A stretch of 64,000 bases of DNA from NCBI RefSeq assembly GCF_040273735.1, contig NZ_JBELZM010000019.1:1-64000 (forward strand). The letters are read 5' to 3'. The notes under the pieces were generated by a model that made no database searches, was not told where the DNA came from, and was given only the letters and a program-made list of their open reading frames with translations. Position 1 is the stretch's first letter. Every line of letters begins with the position of its first letter. Below, piece after piece: positions 1-7,430 of this stretch. The translations under genes and the position numbers were made by a program. Origin of the DNA: Solibacillus sp040273735 (GTDB lineage: Bacteria > Bacillota > Bacilli > Bacillales_A > Planococcaceae).

Positions 1-707
1 GAACCAACAAATACACCATCAGCACCAAGTTCCATCATTAACGCAGCATCTGCAGGTGTTGCCACGCCACCCGCGGCAAAATTCACAACAGGTAAACGTC
101 CTAAACGCTTTATTTCCAATAGTAATTCAAATGGGGCACCTAAAATTTTGGCCTCTGTCATTAATTCATCCACATTCATTCCAACAACACGTCGTACTTG
201 AGCATTAACTTTTCGAAGATGACGAACTGCTTCCACAATGTTGCCTGTACCTGGTTCACCTTTAGTACGAAGCATAGAAGCCCCTTCACCAATACGTCGA
301 GCCGCTTCTCCTAAATCACGGCAACCACAAACAAATGGCACTGTATACTCACTCTTAAGTAAATGGAATTCTTCATCAGCCGGTGTTAAAACTTCGCTTT
401 CATCAATATAGTCCACACCCATTGACTCTAATACACGTGCTTCTACAATGTGACCAATTCGTGCTTTTGCCATAACAGGAATCGTGACGGCATTCATCAC
501 TTCCTCCACAATCCGAGGATCCGCCATACGGGCAACACCGCCAGCTTTCCGGATATCGGAAGGCACACGTTCAAGTGCCATCACTGCTACTGCACCTGAA
601 GCTTCTGCGATTCTAGCTTGTTCAGCGTTAATGACATCCATAATAACGCCGCCCTTTTGCATTTCAGCCATTCCTCGTTTTACTCGATTCGTTCCAACTT
701 GTACCAT
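1..707 (-). CDS. pdxS: Pyridoxal 5'-phosphate synthase subunit PdxS (3' end outside window)
   Basis: PdxS makes pyridoxal 5'-phosphate from ribose 5-phosphate, glyceraldehyde 3-phosphate and ammonia, the ammonia coming from the glutaminase PdxT. The translation starts MVQVGTNRVKRGMAEMQKGG and has the two family lysines in PVMAKARIGH and MLRTKGEPGTG that carry the covalent intermediates. The ATG at 707 has a GGAGG ribosome site just upstream. About 235 of the usual ~295 residues are in the window; the C-terminus runs off the left edge, where pdxT would be expected next in Bacillales. No deviation from the family is visible in the part seen. Cytosolic dodecamer in known relatives. Confidence 0.97.
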   Translation of the reverse strand, partial: MVQVGTNRVKRGMAEMQKGGVIMDVINAEQARIAEASGAVAVMALERVPSDIRKAGGVARMADPRIVEEVMNAVTIPVMAKARIGHIVEARVLESMGVDYIDESEVLTPADEEFHLLKSEYTVPFVCGCRDLGEAARRIGEGASMLRTKGEPGTGNIVEAVRHLRKVNAQVRRVVGMNVDELMTEAKILGAPFELLLEIKRLGRLPVVNFAAGGVATPADAALMMELGADGVFVG

Positions 708-895
708 GTAAATAACCTCCATTCCTGTAATGACTCTAAGTATAATGAAGATTGACCATATTGAAATAGCCAATTTTATATAAAACATTAAGGTCAGGAG
801 ACAATGGCTGATATTACGGGCATAAAACAGTCTAATAATTCTGTTATAATAATGGTTGGAAATAATTCTACATACAGGCTAAGGAGGATACTAAT

Positions 896-1378
896 ATGAT
901 AAATAATATAGATTTAAAGCACTTACAACGTTGTGTTGAATTAGCAAAAATTGCGCTTGAGAAAGGTGACGAGCCATTTGGATCAGTAATTGTTTCCGAA
1001 GATGGAGAAGTGCTTTTTGAAGATCATAATCACGTAGCAGGCGGTGACCATACACAGCATCCCGAGTTTGCGATAGCGCGATGGGCAGCAAATAATATGG
1101 AGCCTGAAGATAGAAGCAAAGCGACAGTATATACTTCCGGTGAACATTGTCCGATGTGCGCCGCAGCTCACGGTTGGGTTGGTTTAGGACGGATTGTTTA
1201 TGCAAGTTCCTCTAAACAATTGGCAAAATGGCTAGCAGAATTCGGCCAAGCCCCTTCACGTGTACGCAATCTGTCCATTCAAGAGGTTATTAATGATGCA
1301 ATAGTAGATGGGCCGGTTCCTGAACTAGCAGAGGAAGTCCATCAACTTCATCGTCAGCTTCACGAAAAGAGAGGATGA
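896..1378 (+). CDS. Zinc-dependent nucleoside/cytidine deaminase family protein
   Basis: A 160-residue protein of the cytidine deaminase-like fold. The zinc site is visible as HPEF (about residues 55-58, where most relatives read HAE) followed by SGEHCPMC near residues 81-88, the PCxxC-type zinc loop. The glutamate proton donor is present in HPEF. It resembles the guanine deaminase/tRNA adenosine deaminase-like nucleoside deaminases annotated across Bacillales, but the exact base or nucleoside is not readable from the sequence. A good AGGAGG site precedes the ATG. It is divergent from pdxS and appears monocistronic, with a terminator-like palindrome downstream. Confidence 0.85.
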   Translation: MINNIDLKHLQRCVELAKIALEKGDEPFGSVIVSEDGEVLFEDHNHVAGGDHTQHPEFAIARWAANNMEPEDRSKATVYTSGEHCPMCAAAHGWVGLGRIVYASSSKQLAKWLAEFGQAPSRVRNLSIQEVINDAIVDGPVPELAEEVHQLHRQLHEKRG

Positions 1379-1427
1379 AATAAATCTATTTTTTAAGTAG
1401 ATATAGATGATCTATATGGTGGCTAGT

Positions 1428-1465
1428 AAGCGCGATTCAGTTGTTAGAATCAGCGCTTGTTTTTA
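1428..1465 (+). terminator. Terminator-like repeated palindrome, copy 1
   Basis: Stem AAGCGCGATTC / GAATCAGCGCTT with a short loop, followed by GTTTTTA. The same palindrome (GCGCGATTC...GAATCAGCGC-like, then a T-run) occurs at 3552, 4227 and 21640, always plus-oriented and intergenic. This copy could terminate the deaminase gene. Confidence 0.75.
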
Positions 1466-1515
1466 TCTGGCGATGAAAGAAGATAATTTTTTGAAAACTT
1501 GCTATTCAATGGGAC

Positions 1516-1552
1516 GTAAAGTAAACTTTACTTTAAGTAAAACTTACTTTAC
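1516..1552 (+). promoter_or_regulatory. GTAAA/TTTAC repeat cluster upstream of the XRE gene (putative operator)
   Basis: The 37 bases directly before the XRE gene consist of alternating GTAAA and TTTAC blocks, giving overlapping inverted repeats such as AAGTAAA...TTTACTT. Such a palindrome at the 5' end of a small regulator suggests an autoregulatory operator. This is inference from position and symmetry. Confidence 0.4.
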
Positions 1553-1774
1553 ATGCGAGGTGGATTTTCTATCAAAAATAATATAAAAGTTTTACGAGCT
1601 CAACATAGTATGACACAAGACCAGTTGGCTGAAAAACTTTCTGTCTCTAGACAAACCATTATTTCATTAGAAAAAGAAAAATATAATCCTTCGATTACTT
1701 TAGCTTTTAAATTGGCAGAAACTTTCAAATGCAAGATTGAAGATATATTTATTTATGAGGGGGAAATTGAGTGA
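1553..1774 (+). CDS. Small XRE-family HTH transcriptional regulator (YozG-like)
   Basis: A single helix-turn-helix protein of about 67-73 residues, with the XRE motif in MTQDQLAEKLSVSRQTI and the typical NPSITLAFKLAETF tail. It probably binds DNA and controls itself and the following membrane gene, whose GTG overlaps this stop codon. The start is uncertain. The ATG at 1553 has no ribosome site, while the strong GCGAGGTGG at 1555-1563 lies 7 bases before an ATC codon at 1571, where homologues of this type begin (MKNNIKxLR-like; here I-KNNIKVLR). So either the ATG is used without a good ribosome site or translation begins at the non-canonical ATC. Confidence 0.85.
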   Translation: MRGGFSIKNNIKVLRAQHSMTQDQLAEKLSVSRQTIISLEKEKYNPSITLAFKLAETFKCKIEDIFIYEGEIE

Positions 1775-2142
1775 AAGAAGCTCGGAAAAATCAAATGGGG
1801 TACTTATTTTTAGCTATTATTATAATTCCATTAAGTATTTATACTAATTACCCTTATATCGCAAATGGTGAATTTCCGGTTGGAGTGATGACTTTTTTCT
1901 TGGGAACAAGTGCATTAATGATGGCTTATTTATCGCCACATTTATATCCGAAAGATGAGCGTACAAAAGAAATTATAGGCAAAAGTATGACAGCAAACTA
2001 TTTTACACTATTTGCAACAATCACACTGCTATTTATTACAGTGGCTAAAACTCGCACTGCATCAGAAGTTTTAACGATTTTATTTTGTATTATGGTTACT
2101 TCCATTCCTCTAACGATGATTATTTATTCGAAACGTATTTAG
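1771..2142 (+). CDS. Small membrane protein cotranscribed with XRE regulator
   Basis: A 123-residue protein with about four hydrophobic segments (residues 11-24, 38-54, 75-92, 100-118). The GTG start overlaps the TGA of the regulator gene (GTGA), and GAGGGGG lies upstream, so the two are translationally coupled. Pairs of a YozG-like XRE regulator with a small membrane protein of the DUF2178/DUF6773 sort are common in Bacillales. I cannot name the family firmly or give a function. Confidence 0.75.
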   Translation: MKEARKNQMGYLFLAIIIIPLSIYTNYPYIANGEFPVGVMTFFLGTSALMMAYLSPHLYPKDERTKEIIGKSMTANYFTLFATITLLFITVAKTRTASEVLTILFCIMVTSIPLTMIIYSKRI

Positions 2143-2153
2143 AAGGTGTAAGA

Positions 2154-2444
2154 ATGAGAAAAAACCATAAAGGTGCGAAAATATATTTTGAACTTTATTT
2201 GATAATTACAGTCTTATTAGAATCAGGCTGCTCGTCTATTCAAAATGTCATCACTGAAGACGAAGCAAAAAAAATGATCTTAGATAATCATATAAGTAAT
2301 CATGGTAAAACTGAAATACTATCTGCTGAATTAAAAAATAATAAATACTACATTCATTGGGAAATAAAAGATAACTGTGAACGTGGGATAGACACCGTAA
2401 ATCAAAATGGCGAAATTGAAATGATCGAAGCAAGTATATGTTAG
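2154..2444 (+). CDS. Small secreted or membrane-anchored PepSY-like protein
   Basis: A 96-residue protein from the ATG at 2154, which follows AAGGTG; a longer open frame back to 2085 overlaps the previous gene and lacks a ribosome site. The N-terminus is MRKNHKGAK, then a hydrophobic segment ending in LLESGC, a weak lipobox (E and S at -3/-2). The rest (VITEDEAKKMILDNH... and paired beta strands with YYIHWEIKDNC) resembles a single PepSY-like unit, a fold often found in secreted protease inhibitors or sensors. Function unknown. It probably shares a transcript with its neighbours. Confidence 0.6.
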   Translation: MRKNHKGAKIYFELYLIITVLLESGCSSIQNVITEDEAKKMILDNHISNHGKTEILSAELKNNKYYIHWEIKDNCERGIDTVNQNGEIEMIEASIC

Positions 2445-2477
2445 TTAAAGTACATTTCAATTAAGGGGGAGGGTATA

Positions 2478-2819
2478 TTGTCGACGATATTCACTTTAAT
2501 AATTTTAAATATAATCTGTATGATTTTCGTCTTTATTTATATAGAAAACGACAATTTAAAACCTACTAAAATAATGTTCATTTTCCTAATCAGTACATTT
2601 ATTCTATGGATATGTTTTATAGGTGGAATTTTTACCTATGTTCCTACTCAGCTTGGCAATTTACTTTGGAATGTATGCTGGATTTATTTAATTCTTGTTG
2701 GAATTGCTGCTATATTTTTTGAAGTTAAGAACAGCCGATTATATGTCATTATGGCTATACTATCAACCTCTATAAATTTTATTTTCTTCAGCTTGTCAAT
2801 TTCAATCGGAAATACGTAA
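2478..2819 (+). CDS. Hypothetical four-helix membrane protein
   Basis: A 113-residue, very hydrophobic protein with four predicted transmembrane segments (about residues 3-22, 30-51, 62-81, 88-110). The start is TTG at 2478, chosen because GGGGGAGGG ends 5 bases upstream. I recognise no family. It closes the short run of small membrane-associated genes that began with the XRE regulator. Confidence 0.6.
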   Translation: MSTIFTLIILNIICMIFVFIYIENDNLKPTKIMFIFLISTFILWICFIGGIFTYVPTQLGNLLWNVCWIYLILVGIAAIFFEVKNSRLYVIMAILSTSINFIFFSLSISIGNT

Positions 2820-2955
2820 TTAAATGAAATAGAACTTCGATATTTTCTTATGAATAAAATAAATGGGCATTCGGTGAAAACACATTTTATTCCATCATTG
2901 TATTTGTATTAGTTTATTAAATAATGTCAATTCTGTAAGCGAAAGAGGTGAAATA

Positions 2956-3522
2956 ATGGAGAGAGTGGCGCACTATTTTTGGGCGGTCCGGATTCCGGAT
3001 GAAGTAAAACAAACTATTTACGATGAACTGACACGAATTAAACCAATATTCCAGTTTAAGCGATGGGTGGATTTAAATGATTATCATATAACGCTTGCTT
3101 TTCTTGGCGCTGTAAATCCAAAGCAACTTACATCCGTTATTGGATCAGTTGGGGAGTCCATAAAGAATCAAGAAGCTTTTATGTTGAACATTAAAGGATT
3201 GGGTGTGTTTGGAGCTCAGAAATCACCGCGTATATTTTGGGGAGCAGTGAATGACACAGATGTTTTATATAAACTTCAGGAAATTGTCCATCAAACTTGT
3301 CTAGATGAAGGCTTTAAGTTAGAAACACGTCCTTATCATCCGCATATTACATTAGCTCGAAAATGGGGAGCTAATGAGGATTTCATGATGGACTATATAG
3401 TCACGTATAATCCTTTTAAAGAAAAGCCTTTATCTTTTGAAGTAGATGAGATTGTCCTATATAAATCAAATGTAGAAAATACACCGAAATATGAACCAAT
3501 TGCGTCGTTTTCATTAGTATGA
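2956..3522 (+). CDS. thpR: RNA 2',3'-cyclic phosphodiesterase
   Basis: A member of the 2H phosphoesterase superfamily (LigT/ThpR), 188 residues as usual. The two catalytic HxT motifs are present: YHITLAFLG near residue 44 and HPHITLAR near residue 126. Family enzymes hydrolyse 2',3'-cyclic phosphate ends of RNA to 2'-phosphates and can join tRNA halves in vitro; the cellular role is poorly known. GAAAGAGGTG lies just before the ATG. It stands alone, followed by copy 2 of the repeated terminator palindrome. Confidence 0.9.
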   Translation: MERVAHYFWAVRIPDEVKQTIYDELTRIKPIFQFKRWVDLNDYHITLAFLGAVNPKQLTSVIGSVGESIKNQEAFMLNIKGLGVFGAQKSPRIFWGAVNDTDVLYKLQEIVHQTCLDEGFKLETRPYHPHITLARKWGANEDFMMDYIVTYNPFKEKPLSFEVDEIVLYKSNVENTPKYEPIASFSLV

Positions 3523-3551
3523 TTACATTTATTCAATATTGTATATGTGCG

Positions 3552-3590
3552 CGGGTGCGATTCTGTAATAAGAATCAACACTCGTTTTTT
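3552..3590 (+). terminator. Terminator-like repeated palindrome, copy 2
   Basis: CGGGTGCGATTCT pairs with AGAATCAACACTCG, followed by six T's. The stem differs from copy 1 at several positions but stays paired with G-U allowed. It follows thpR. Confidence 0.75.
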
Positions 3591-3800
3591 AATTGGTTTC
3601 CAACATGTTCTTTCAGGATAGTAATTAAAGAATTTATGTTAGTTATTAGCCACTGAGGATTACCCTTTTATCCATAACAAAAAGTGAAATCTGATGCTTT
3701 TGATAAGTGCGTAGTGCGGGAAGGTTTAATTGAATACTATTATGAAACTTTCTTCCATTTTATCCGTATAATTTAATTATTATAGCTAGGAGGTAATATC

Positions 3801-4190
3801 ATGTATGACATGCCAGGGAGTGGGGATTGGCTATTCAACTTCGGTCCAATATTTATGACCCTTATTTTTATTATCATATTCATCTTGATAATTGGGAATA
3901 TTTTCAGCGGTTTCAAGCAATGGAAGGAAAATGAGAACTCACCTCGACTAACAGTTCCGGCCATCGTAAAAGTCAAACGAACAAATGTAAAGAGACATAC
4001 ACATCACCATCCTGATAATAACCACCACACGCACAGTACCTCTACAAAGTACTTTATTACATTTGAGTTCGAGAGTGGTGACCGGTCAGAGTTTCATGTT
4101 TCTGGGAAAGAGTACGGTATGCTTGCGGAAGGAGATATCGGAAAGTTAACTTTCCAAGGAACAAGGTATCTTGGCTTTAATCGAATGTAG
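3801..4190 (+). CDS. DUF2500 membrane protein with a His-rich linker
   Basis: A 129-residue protein with one strong transmembrane segment (about residues 15-35) and a C-terminal beta-rich DUF2500 domain, recognisable from FEFESGDRSEFHVSGKEYG, LAEGDIG and LTFQGTRYLGF. Between them, about residues 65-80, is HTHHHPDNNHHTH, eight histidines that most relatives I know lack. Function of DUF2500 is unknown; the His-cluster suggests metal binding on the linker. TAGGAGG precedes the ATG. Followed by copy 3 of the repeated palindrome. Confidence 0.85.
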   Translation: MYDMPGSGDWLFNFGPIFMTLIFIIIFILIIGNIFSGFKQWKENENSPRLTVPAIVKVKRTNVKRHTHHHPDNNHHTHSTSTKYFITFEFESGDRSEFHVSGKEYGMLAEGDIGKLTFQGTRYLGFNRM

Positions 4191-4226
4191 TTCGCGTAAC
4201 TTAACTAAACCCAATAATATAAGGAC

Positions 4227-4259
4227 AGCGCGATTCTGTATTGGAATCAGCGCTTTTTT
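4227..4259 (+). terminator. Terminator-like repeated palindrome, copy 3
   Basis: AGCGCGATTC / GAATCAGCGCT with loop TGTATTG, followed by six T's. This is the most regular of the four copies. It abuts the lipoprotein remnant that begins at 4265. Confidence 0.8.
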
Positions 4260-4264
4260 CTGTA

Positions 4265-4390
4265 GTGAGCATTCTTCTACTAGCAGCGTGTGCTGATACG
4301 AATAATACAACAGACATTCAGGGTTCTTCAGCAGAGACGAAGGGAGCTCCAACAAATTTTCCGAGTAAGTATGAGGCGAATTCCAAATGA
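4265..4390 (+). pseudogene. Remnant of a lipoprotein gene (signal peptide core and lipobox)
   Basis: In frame from GTG at 4265 the reading is VSILLLAACADTNNTTDIQG, then about 20 hydrophilic residues ending at TGA 4388. LLAAC is a textbook lipobox and the Asn/Thr/Ser-rich stretch after the Cys is typical of lipoprotein tethers. The basic N-terminus of the signal peptide is missing and its place is taken by the repeated palindrome, with no ribosome site. The tail stops after 41 codons. I read it as the decayed 5' end of a lipoprotein gene. A genuine tiny lipoprotein is less likely. Confidence 0.4.
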
Positions 4391-4531
4391 CCGGCAGAAG
4401 ACTCTACAATAATCGACTTATTCATATTAGAGCTCCAACAATTACAAATAATACTAATGCTGATGAGATATCCGAAAAGTTTTCATTCTTAAGGATATTT
4501 CTTTTTTTCTTTAAATCAAATCTACATAAAA

Positions 4532-4545
4532 TGAAAGCGCTTCGA
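4532..4545 (+). promoter_or_regulatory. Candidate cre (CcpA) site upstream of the acyl-CoA dehydrogenase
   Basis: TGAAAGCGCTTCGA matches the Bacillales catabolite-responsive consensus TGWAARCGYTWNCW at 13 of 14 positions. It lies 120 bases before the acyl-CoA dehydrogenase gene. A near-identical site with the same left flank (ATAAAATGAAAGCGCTT-like) is at 7372, before the acyl-CoA ligase. Confidence 0.5.
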
Positions 4546-4665
4546 TTTTTTTGCATATGTAAACTGTTAGATTCATAACGTGTTGTAACTGAGTATTCTG
4601 TAAAATTGTGAAAAGAATTTGACAATTTAGTACTCAAATATTTCATTAACAAGGAGCTGTTATTA

Positions 4666-5832
4666 ATGGATTTTACGCTAAATGATGAACAAAAAATGAT
4701 TCAAAAAACAGTAAGAGATTTTGTTAATAAAGAATTGAAGCCTTTGGAGCAAGAAGTATTAAAAAATGAAAGAGAAGGCAGACCTGGTATCTCTAATGAA
4801 AAAATAAAAGAATTAAGAGAAAAGGCAAAGGACATTGGATTTTGGGGCATAAATACACCTGAGGAATACGGTGGAGCTAATTTAGGACCAATTATGTCAG
4901 TGTTAATTGCGATGGAATTAGGAAGAACTTTTGTACCATTCAACTTCGGCGGTTCTGCGGATAATATCCTTTATTTATGTAACGAAGAACAGAAACAGAA
5001 ATATTTACTTCCTACTATTAACGGGGATAGACGTTCTTGCTTTGCTTTAACCGAACCTGATGCCGGATCTGATGCAAGAAGTATTCAGATGAAAGCAGTT
5101 AAAGATGGCGACCATTGGGTGTTAAATGGAGAAAAAGTATTTATTACAAACGGAAATGAAGCAGACTTTGCCATGGTATTTGCAGTGACAGATAAAGAAA
5201 AAGGTGCGGATGGCGGAGTAACGTGTTTCCTTGTAGATAGAGAAATGGGTTGGAAGTCTGAATATATATATACAATGGGTGAATGGGGACCAGCGACATT
5301 AGTATTTGATAACGTTCGTGTTCCTGAAGAAAATATTTTAGGTGAACTAGGTCAAGGTTTTAACTTAGGGATGCAGTGGATAGGTCAAGGTAGATATATG
5401 ATTCCTGCTGGTGCAATCGGTGCTGCAGAACGCTTATTACAAATAGCCATCGACTATTCGAAAACACGAGTTACTTTTGGTAAACCTATTGCAGAACGTC
5501 AAGCAATCCAATGGATGATTGCAGATTCAGCAGTTGAAATTGAAGCAGCAAAATGGATTGTATTTAGAGCTGCATGGATGGCTGAAAATGGTATTGATCC
5601 TCGTCATCAGTCATCTATGGCAAAATTAAATGGAGCAATTATGGCAAATCAAGTGGTCGATCGTGTTCTTCAAATCCATGGTGGAATGGGGTATACGAAG
5701 GAATTACCAATTGAACGTTGGTACAGAGAATTAAGACTATATAGAATTTTCGAAGGTACAGATGAAATTCAACGCAGAACGATTGCAAGAAATATATTAA
5801 AAGGACATGCAAAAGTCGGAGAGTTACTTTAA
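4666..5832 (+). CDS. Acyl-CoA dehydrogenase
   Basis: A 388-residue FAD-dependent acyl-CoA dehydrogenase, the first oxidative step of beta-oxidation (acyl-CoA to trans-2-enoyl-CoA, electrons to ETF). Family signatures: ALTEPDAGSD near residue 125, FITNGNEADF, GRFxxPAGxIG-like GRYMIPAGAIGAAERL, QIHGGMGYTKELPIERWYR, and FEGTDEIQRRTIARNIL, whose Glu is the usual catalytic base. Length is normal. The broad sequence fits short/branched or cyclic acyl-CoA substrates, but this cannot be decided here. AAGGAGC precedes the ATG. It opens the catabolic block that continues to 19.3 kb; a cre-like site lies upstream and a pair of TetR-like palindromes downstream. Confidence 0.93.
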   Translation: MDFTLNDEQKMIQKTVRDFVNKELKPLEQEVLKNEREGRPGISNEKIKELREKAKDIGFWGINTPEEYGGANLGPIMSVLIAMELGRTFVPFNFGGSADNILYLCNEEQKQKYLLPTINGDRRSCFALTEPDAGSDARSIQMKAVKDGDHWVLNGEKVFITNGNEADFAMVFAVTDKEKGADGGVTCFLVDREMGWKSEYIYTMGEWGPATLVFDNVRVPEENILGELGQGFNLGMQWIGQGRYMIPAGAIGAAERLLQIAIDYSKTRVTFGKPIAERQAIQWMIADSAVEIEAAKWIVFRAAWMAENGIDPRHQSSMAKLNGAIMANQVVDRVLQIHGGMGYTKELPIERWYRELRLYRIFEGTDEIQRRTIARNILKGHAKVGELL

Positions 5833-5867
5833 TTAAAGATGGACCTGTTTAACTGTTTCTTCAACAT

Positions 5868-5912
5868 ACTAACTGGTCGGTTATTTTGCAGTAGTAATAC
5901 TAACCGGTTAGT
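5868..5912 (+). promoter_or_regulatory. Tandem TetR-type palindromes (putative operators)
   Basis: ACTAACCGGTTAGT at 5899-5912 is a perfect 14-base palindrome; ACTAACTGGTCGGT at 5868-5881 is an imperfect version. Their centres are 31 bases apart, about three helical turns, so two dimers could bind the same face. The block's TetR gene (18710) is the obvious candidate ligand. I found no further copy elsewhere in the block. Confidence 0.5.
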
Positions 5913-6029
5913 TAATAAGTGCAGCTCTAGGTGAATAGTTAGTTTGCCGTATCAAAATTTAAATGAGATAGAGCAGTTAAAATATGAAATGCTTTACCAA
6001 TTTTTCAAATTATCTAGTATGCCAGCACC

Positions 6030-6072
6030 GACATGCGCTTCGACTCTTAAGATGGAGTCTTAAACGCATGTC
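6030..6072 (+). other. Two-tier hairpin before the MFS gene
   Basis: GACATGCG pairs with CGCATGTC and, inside it, GACTC pairs with GAGTC around an 8-base loop. No T-run follows directly (a T5 comes about 20 bases later), so it is not a standard terminator. It may be an attenuator or RNA-processing element in the leader of the MFS gene. Confidence 0.4.
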
Positions 6073-6126
6073 AGAGCTAAGCAGCGTTCCCCGTTTTTCT
6101 ATTAAATTGAAAGAAGATGAATATTG

Positions 6127-7347
6127 ATGATGGAAAGGAAGGCGTTCTTCCTTCTAGGCTTCATAATGTTTTTAACGATGACAGGTTATGGAATAGTACT
6201 TCCTACATTACCATTCTTAGCAGATGATTTGGGACTTTCATCAGTTCAGATGTCATCATTAATCATTATTTGGGCAGTTTCCCAGTTAATCACTGCACCG
6301 ATTTGGGGACGTTTAGCAGATAAAATAGGGAGAAAACCCGTTCTAATGATCGGAGTATTTGGATTTGGCGTAGCTTTCCTATTATTAATTTTGGCTCAAA
6401 ACTATTGGCAACTGCTATTAGTCAGATTAATTGGTGCTGCGATTTCATCTGGTACTCAAACTGCTGCTTTTTCAATGGTAGCCGATCAAACCAAAAAAGA
6501 GTTTAGGAATCAAACAATTGCGAAAATGGGTGCGGTGAATGGACTCGGCTTCTTATGTGGTCCAGCTATTGGAGGGCTATTTTCTCCTTTTGGAGTCATA
6601 GTGCCTTTCATTATTGCAGGATCATTAGCACTAGTAACACTACCGTTTGCCCTTTTTTACATCCAAGATTCGATTAATGACGATGCCAAAGAAACTCTGA
6701 ATACATTTGCTAGAAATAATGAAACAGTTTCTTTCTGGAAATCCATCACAATGGTAACGAAAACCGGTTATTGGAATCATTATATGATCATCCTTGGATT
6801 GTCTATTGCAGCTTCAAGTTTCTTCGGATTACTTGGATATTATTTAATAGCAAAATTTGAAGCTACCCCAATCTTTGTAAGTATGGCCTTTAGCGCACAA
6901 GCTGGAACTTCTGTCTTGGTACAATTCTTTTTATTAAAAAAATGTTATGAATTATGGAATGAAGATAAGATTACAAAAATTGGCTTATTCTTTACGACAA
7001 TTGGCTATTGTTTAATTAGTTTTGCTCCATTAATTTGGGTAGCAATTTTAGGATGTGTTTTTACTGGTTTTGGGCAATCACTGGTTCGGCCGACTACTAT
7101 CGCAATGTTATCAAAACGTACCGAGATGGGGCGGGGGATAACTTTAGGTCTTCAAGAATCAATGGATAGTTTAGGAAGAATAATTGGACCTCTTTGGGGG
7201 GGCTGGGTATTCATATATCTCATGTCGGCTCCATTTATAACTTCTGCAGTTATTACAGCAATTCTACTGGGCATTGCATTTTTAATTACCTCTCAACAAA
7301 AAATTGAAATTTCAATAACTCGACACAATGATACTAGTAACTCGTAA
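6127..7347 (+). CDS. MFS transporter (drug:H+ antiporter-like)
   Basis: A ~406-residue protein with twelve hydrophobic segments. The N-half has the MFS motif WGRLADKIGRKPVLMIG between helices 2 and 3, and GFGQSLVRPTTIAML-like residues in the C-half. It looks like a DHA1-family transporter related to TetA-like antiporters. Its place inside an acyl-CoA degradation block suggests export or uptake of the pathway substrate or a toxic intermediate; that is inference. Start chosen at the ATG at 6127; TTG at 6124 and ATG at 6130 are in the same frame. The ribosome site GAAAGAAG is modest. Confidence 0.88.
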   Translation: MMERKAFFLLGFIMFLTMTGYGIVLPTLPFLADDLGLSSVQMSSLIIIWAVSQLITAPIWGRLADKIGRKPVLMIGVFGFGVAFLLLILAQNYWQLLLVRLIGAAISSGTQTAAFSMVADQTKKEFRNQTIAKMGAVNGLGFLCGPAIGGLFSPFGVIVPFIIAGSLALVTLPFALFYIQDSINDDAKETLNTFARNNETVSFWKSITMVTKTGYWNHYMIILGLSIAASSFFGLLGYYLIAKFEATPIFVSMAFSAQAGTSVLVQFFLLKKCYELWNEDKITKIGLFFTTIGYCLISFAPLIWVAILGCVFTGFGQSLVRPTTIAMLSKRTEMGRGITLGLQESMDSLGRIIGPLWGGWVFIYLMSAPFITSAVITAILLGIAFLITSQQKIEISITRHNDTSNS

Positions 7348-7371
7348 TCAAAAAATATTGGCTCTATAAAA

Positions 7372-7385
7372 TGAAAGCGCTTTAA
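7372..7385 (+). promoter_or_regulatory. Candidate cre (CcpA) site upstream of the acyl-CoA ligase
   Basis: TGAAAGCGCTTTAA matches TGWAARCGYTWNCW at 13 of 14 positions, 45 bases before the ligase start. It is the second such site in the same catabolic block. Confidence 0.5.
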
Positions 7386-7430
7386 TGTAAAAAAACTATG
7401 GAAATAGTAAATAAAAGATAGGAGGGTAAC

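Noticed and set aside
484..711. 75-codon plus-strand frame
   Set aside because: Antisense to pdxS, which has conserved protein motifs on the other strand.
2085..2153. Longer start for the PepSY-like protein
   Set aside because: It overlaps the previous gene by 58 bases and has no ribosome site; the ATG at 2154 follows AAGGTG.
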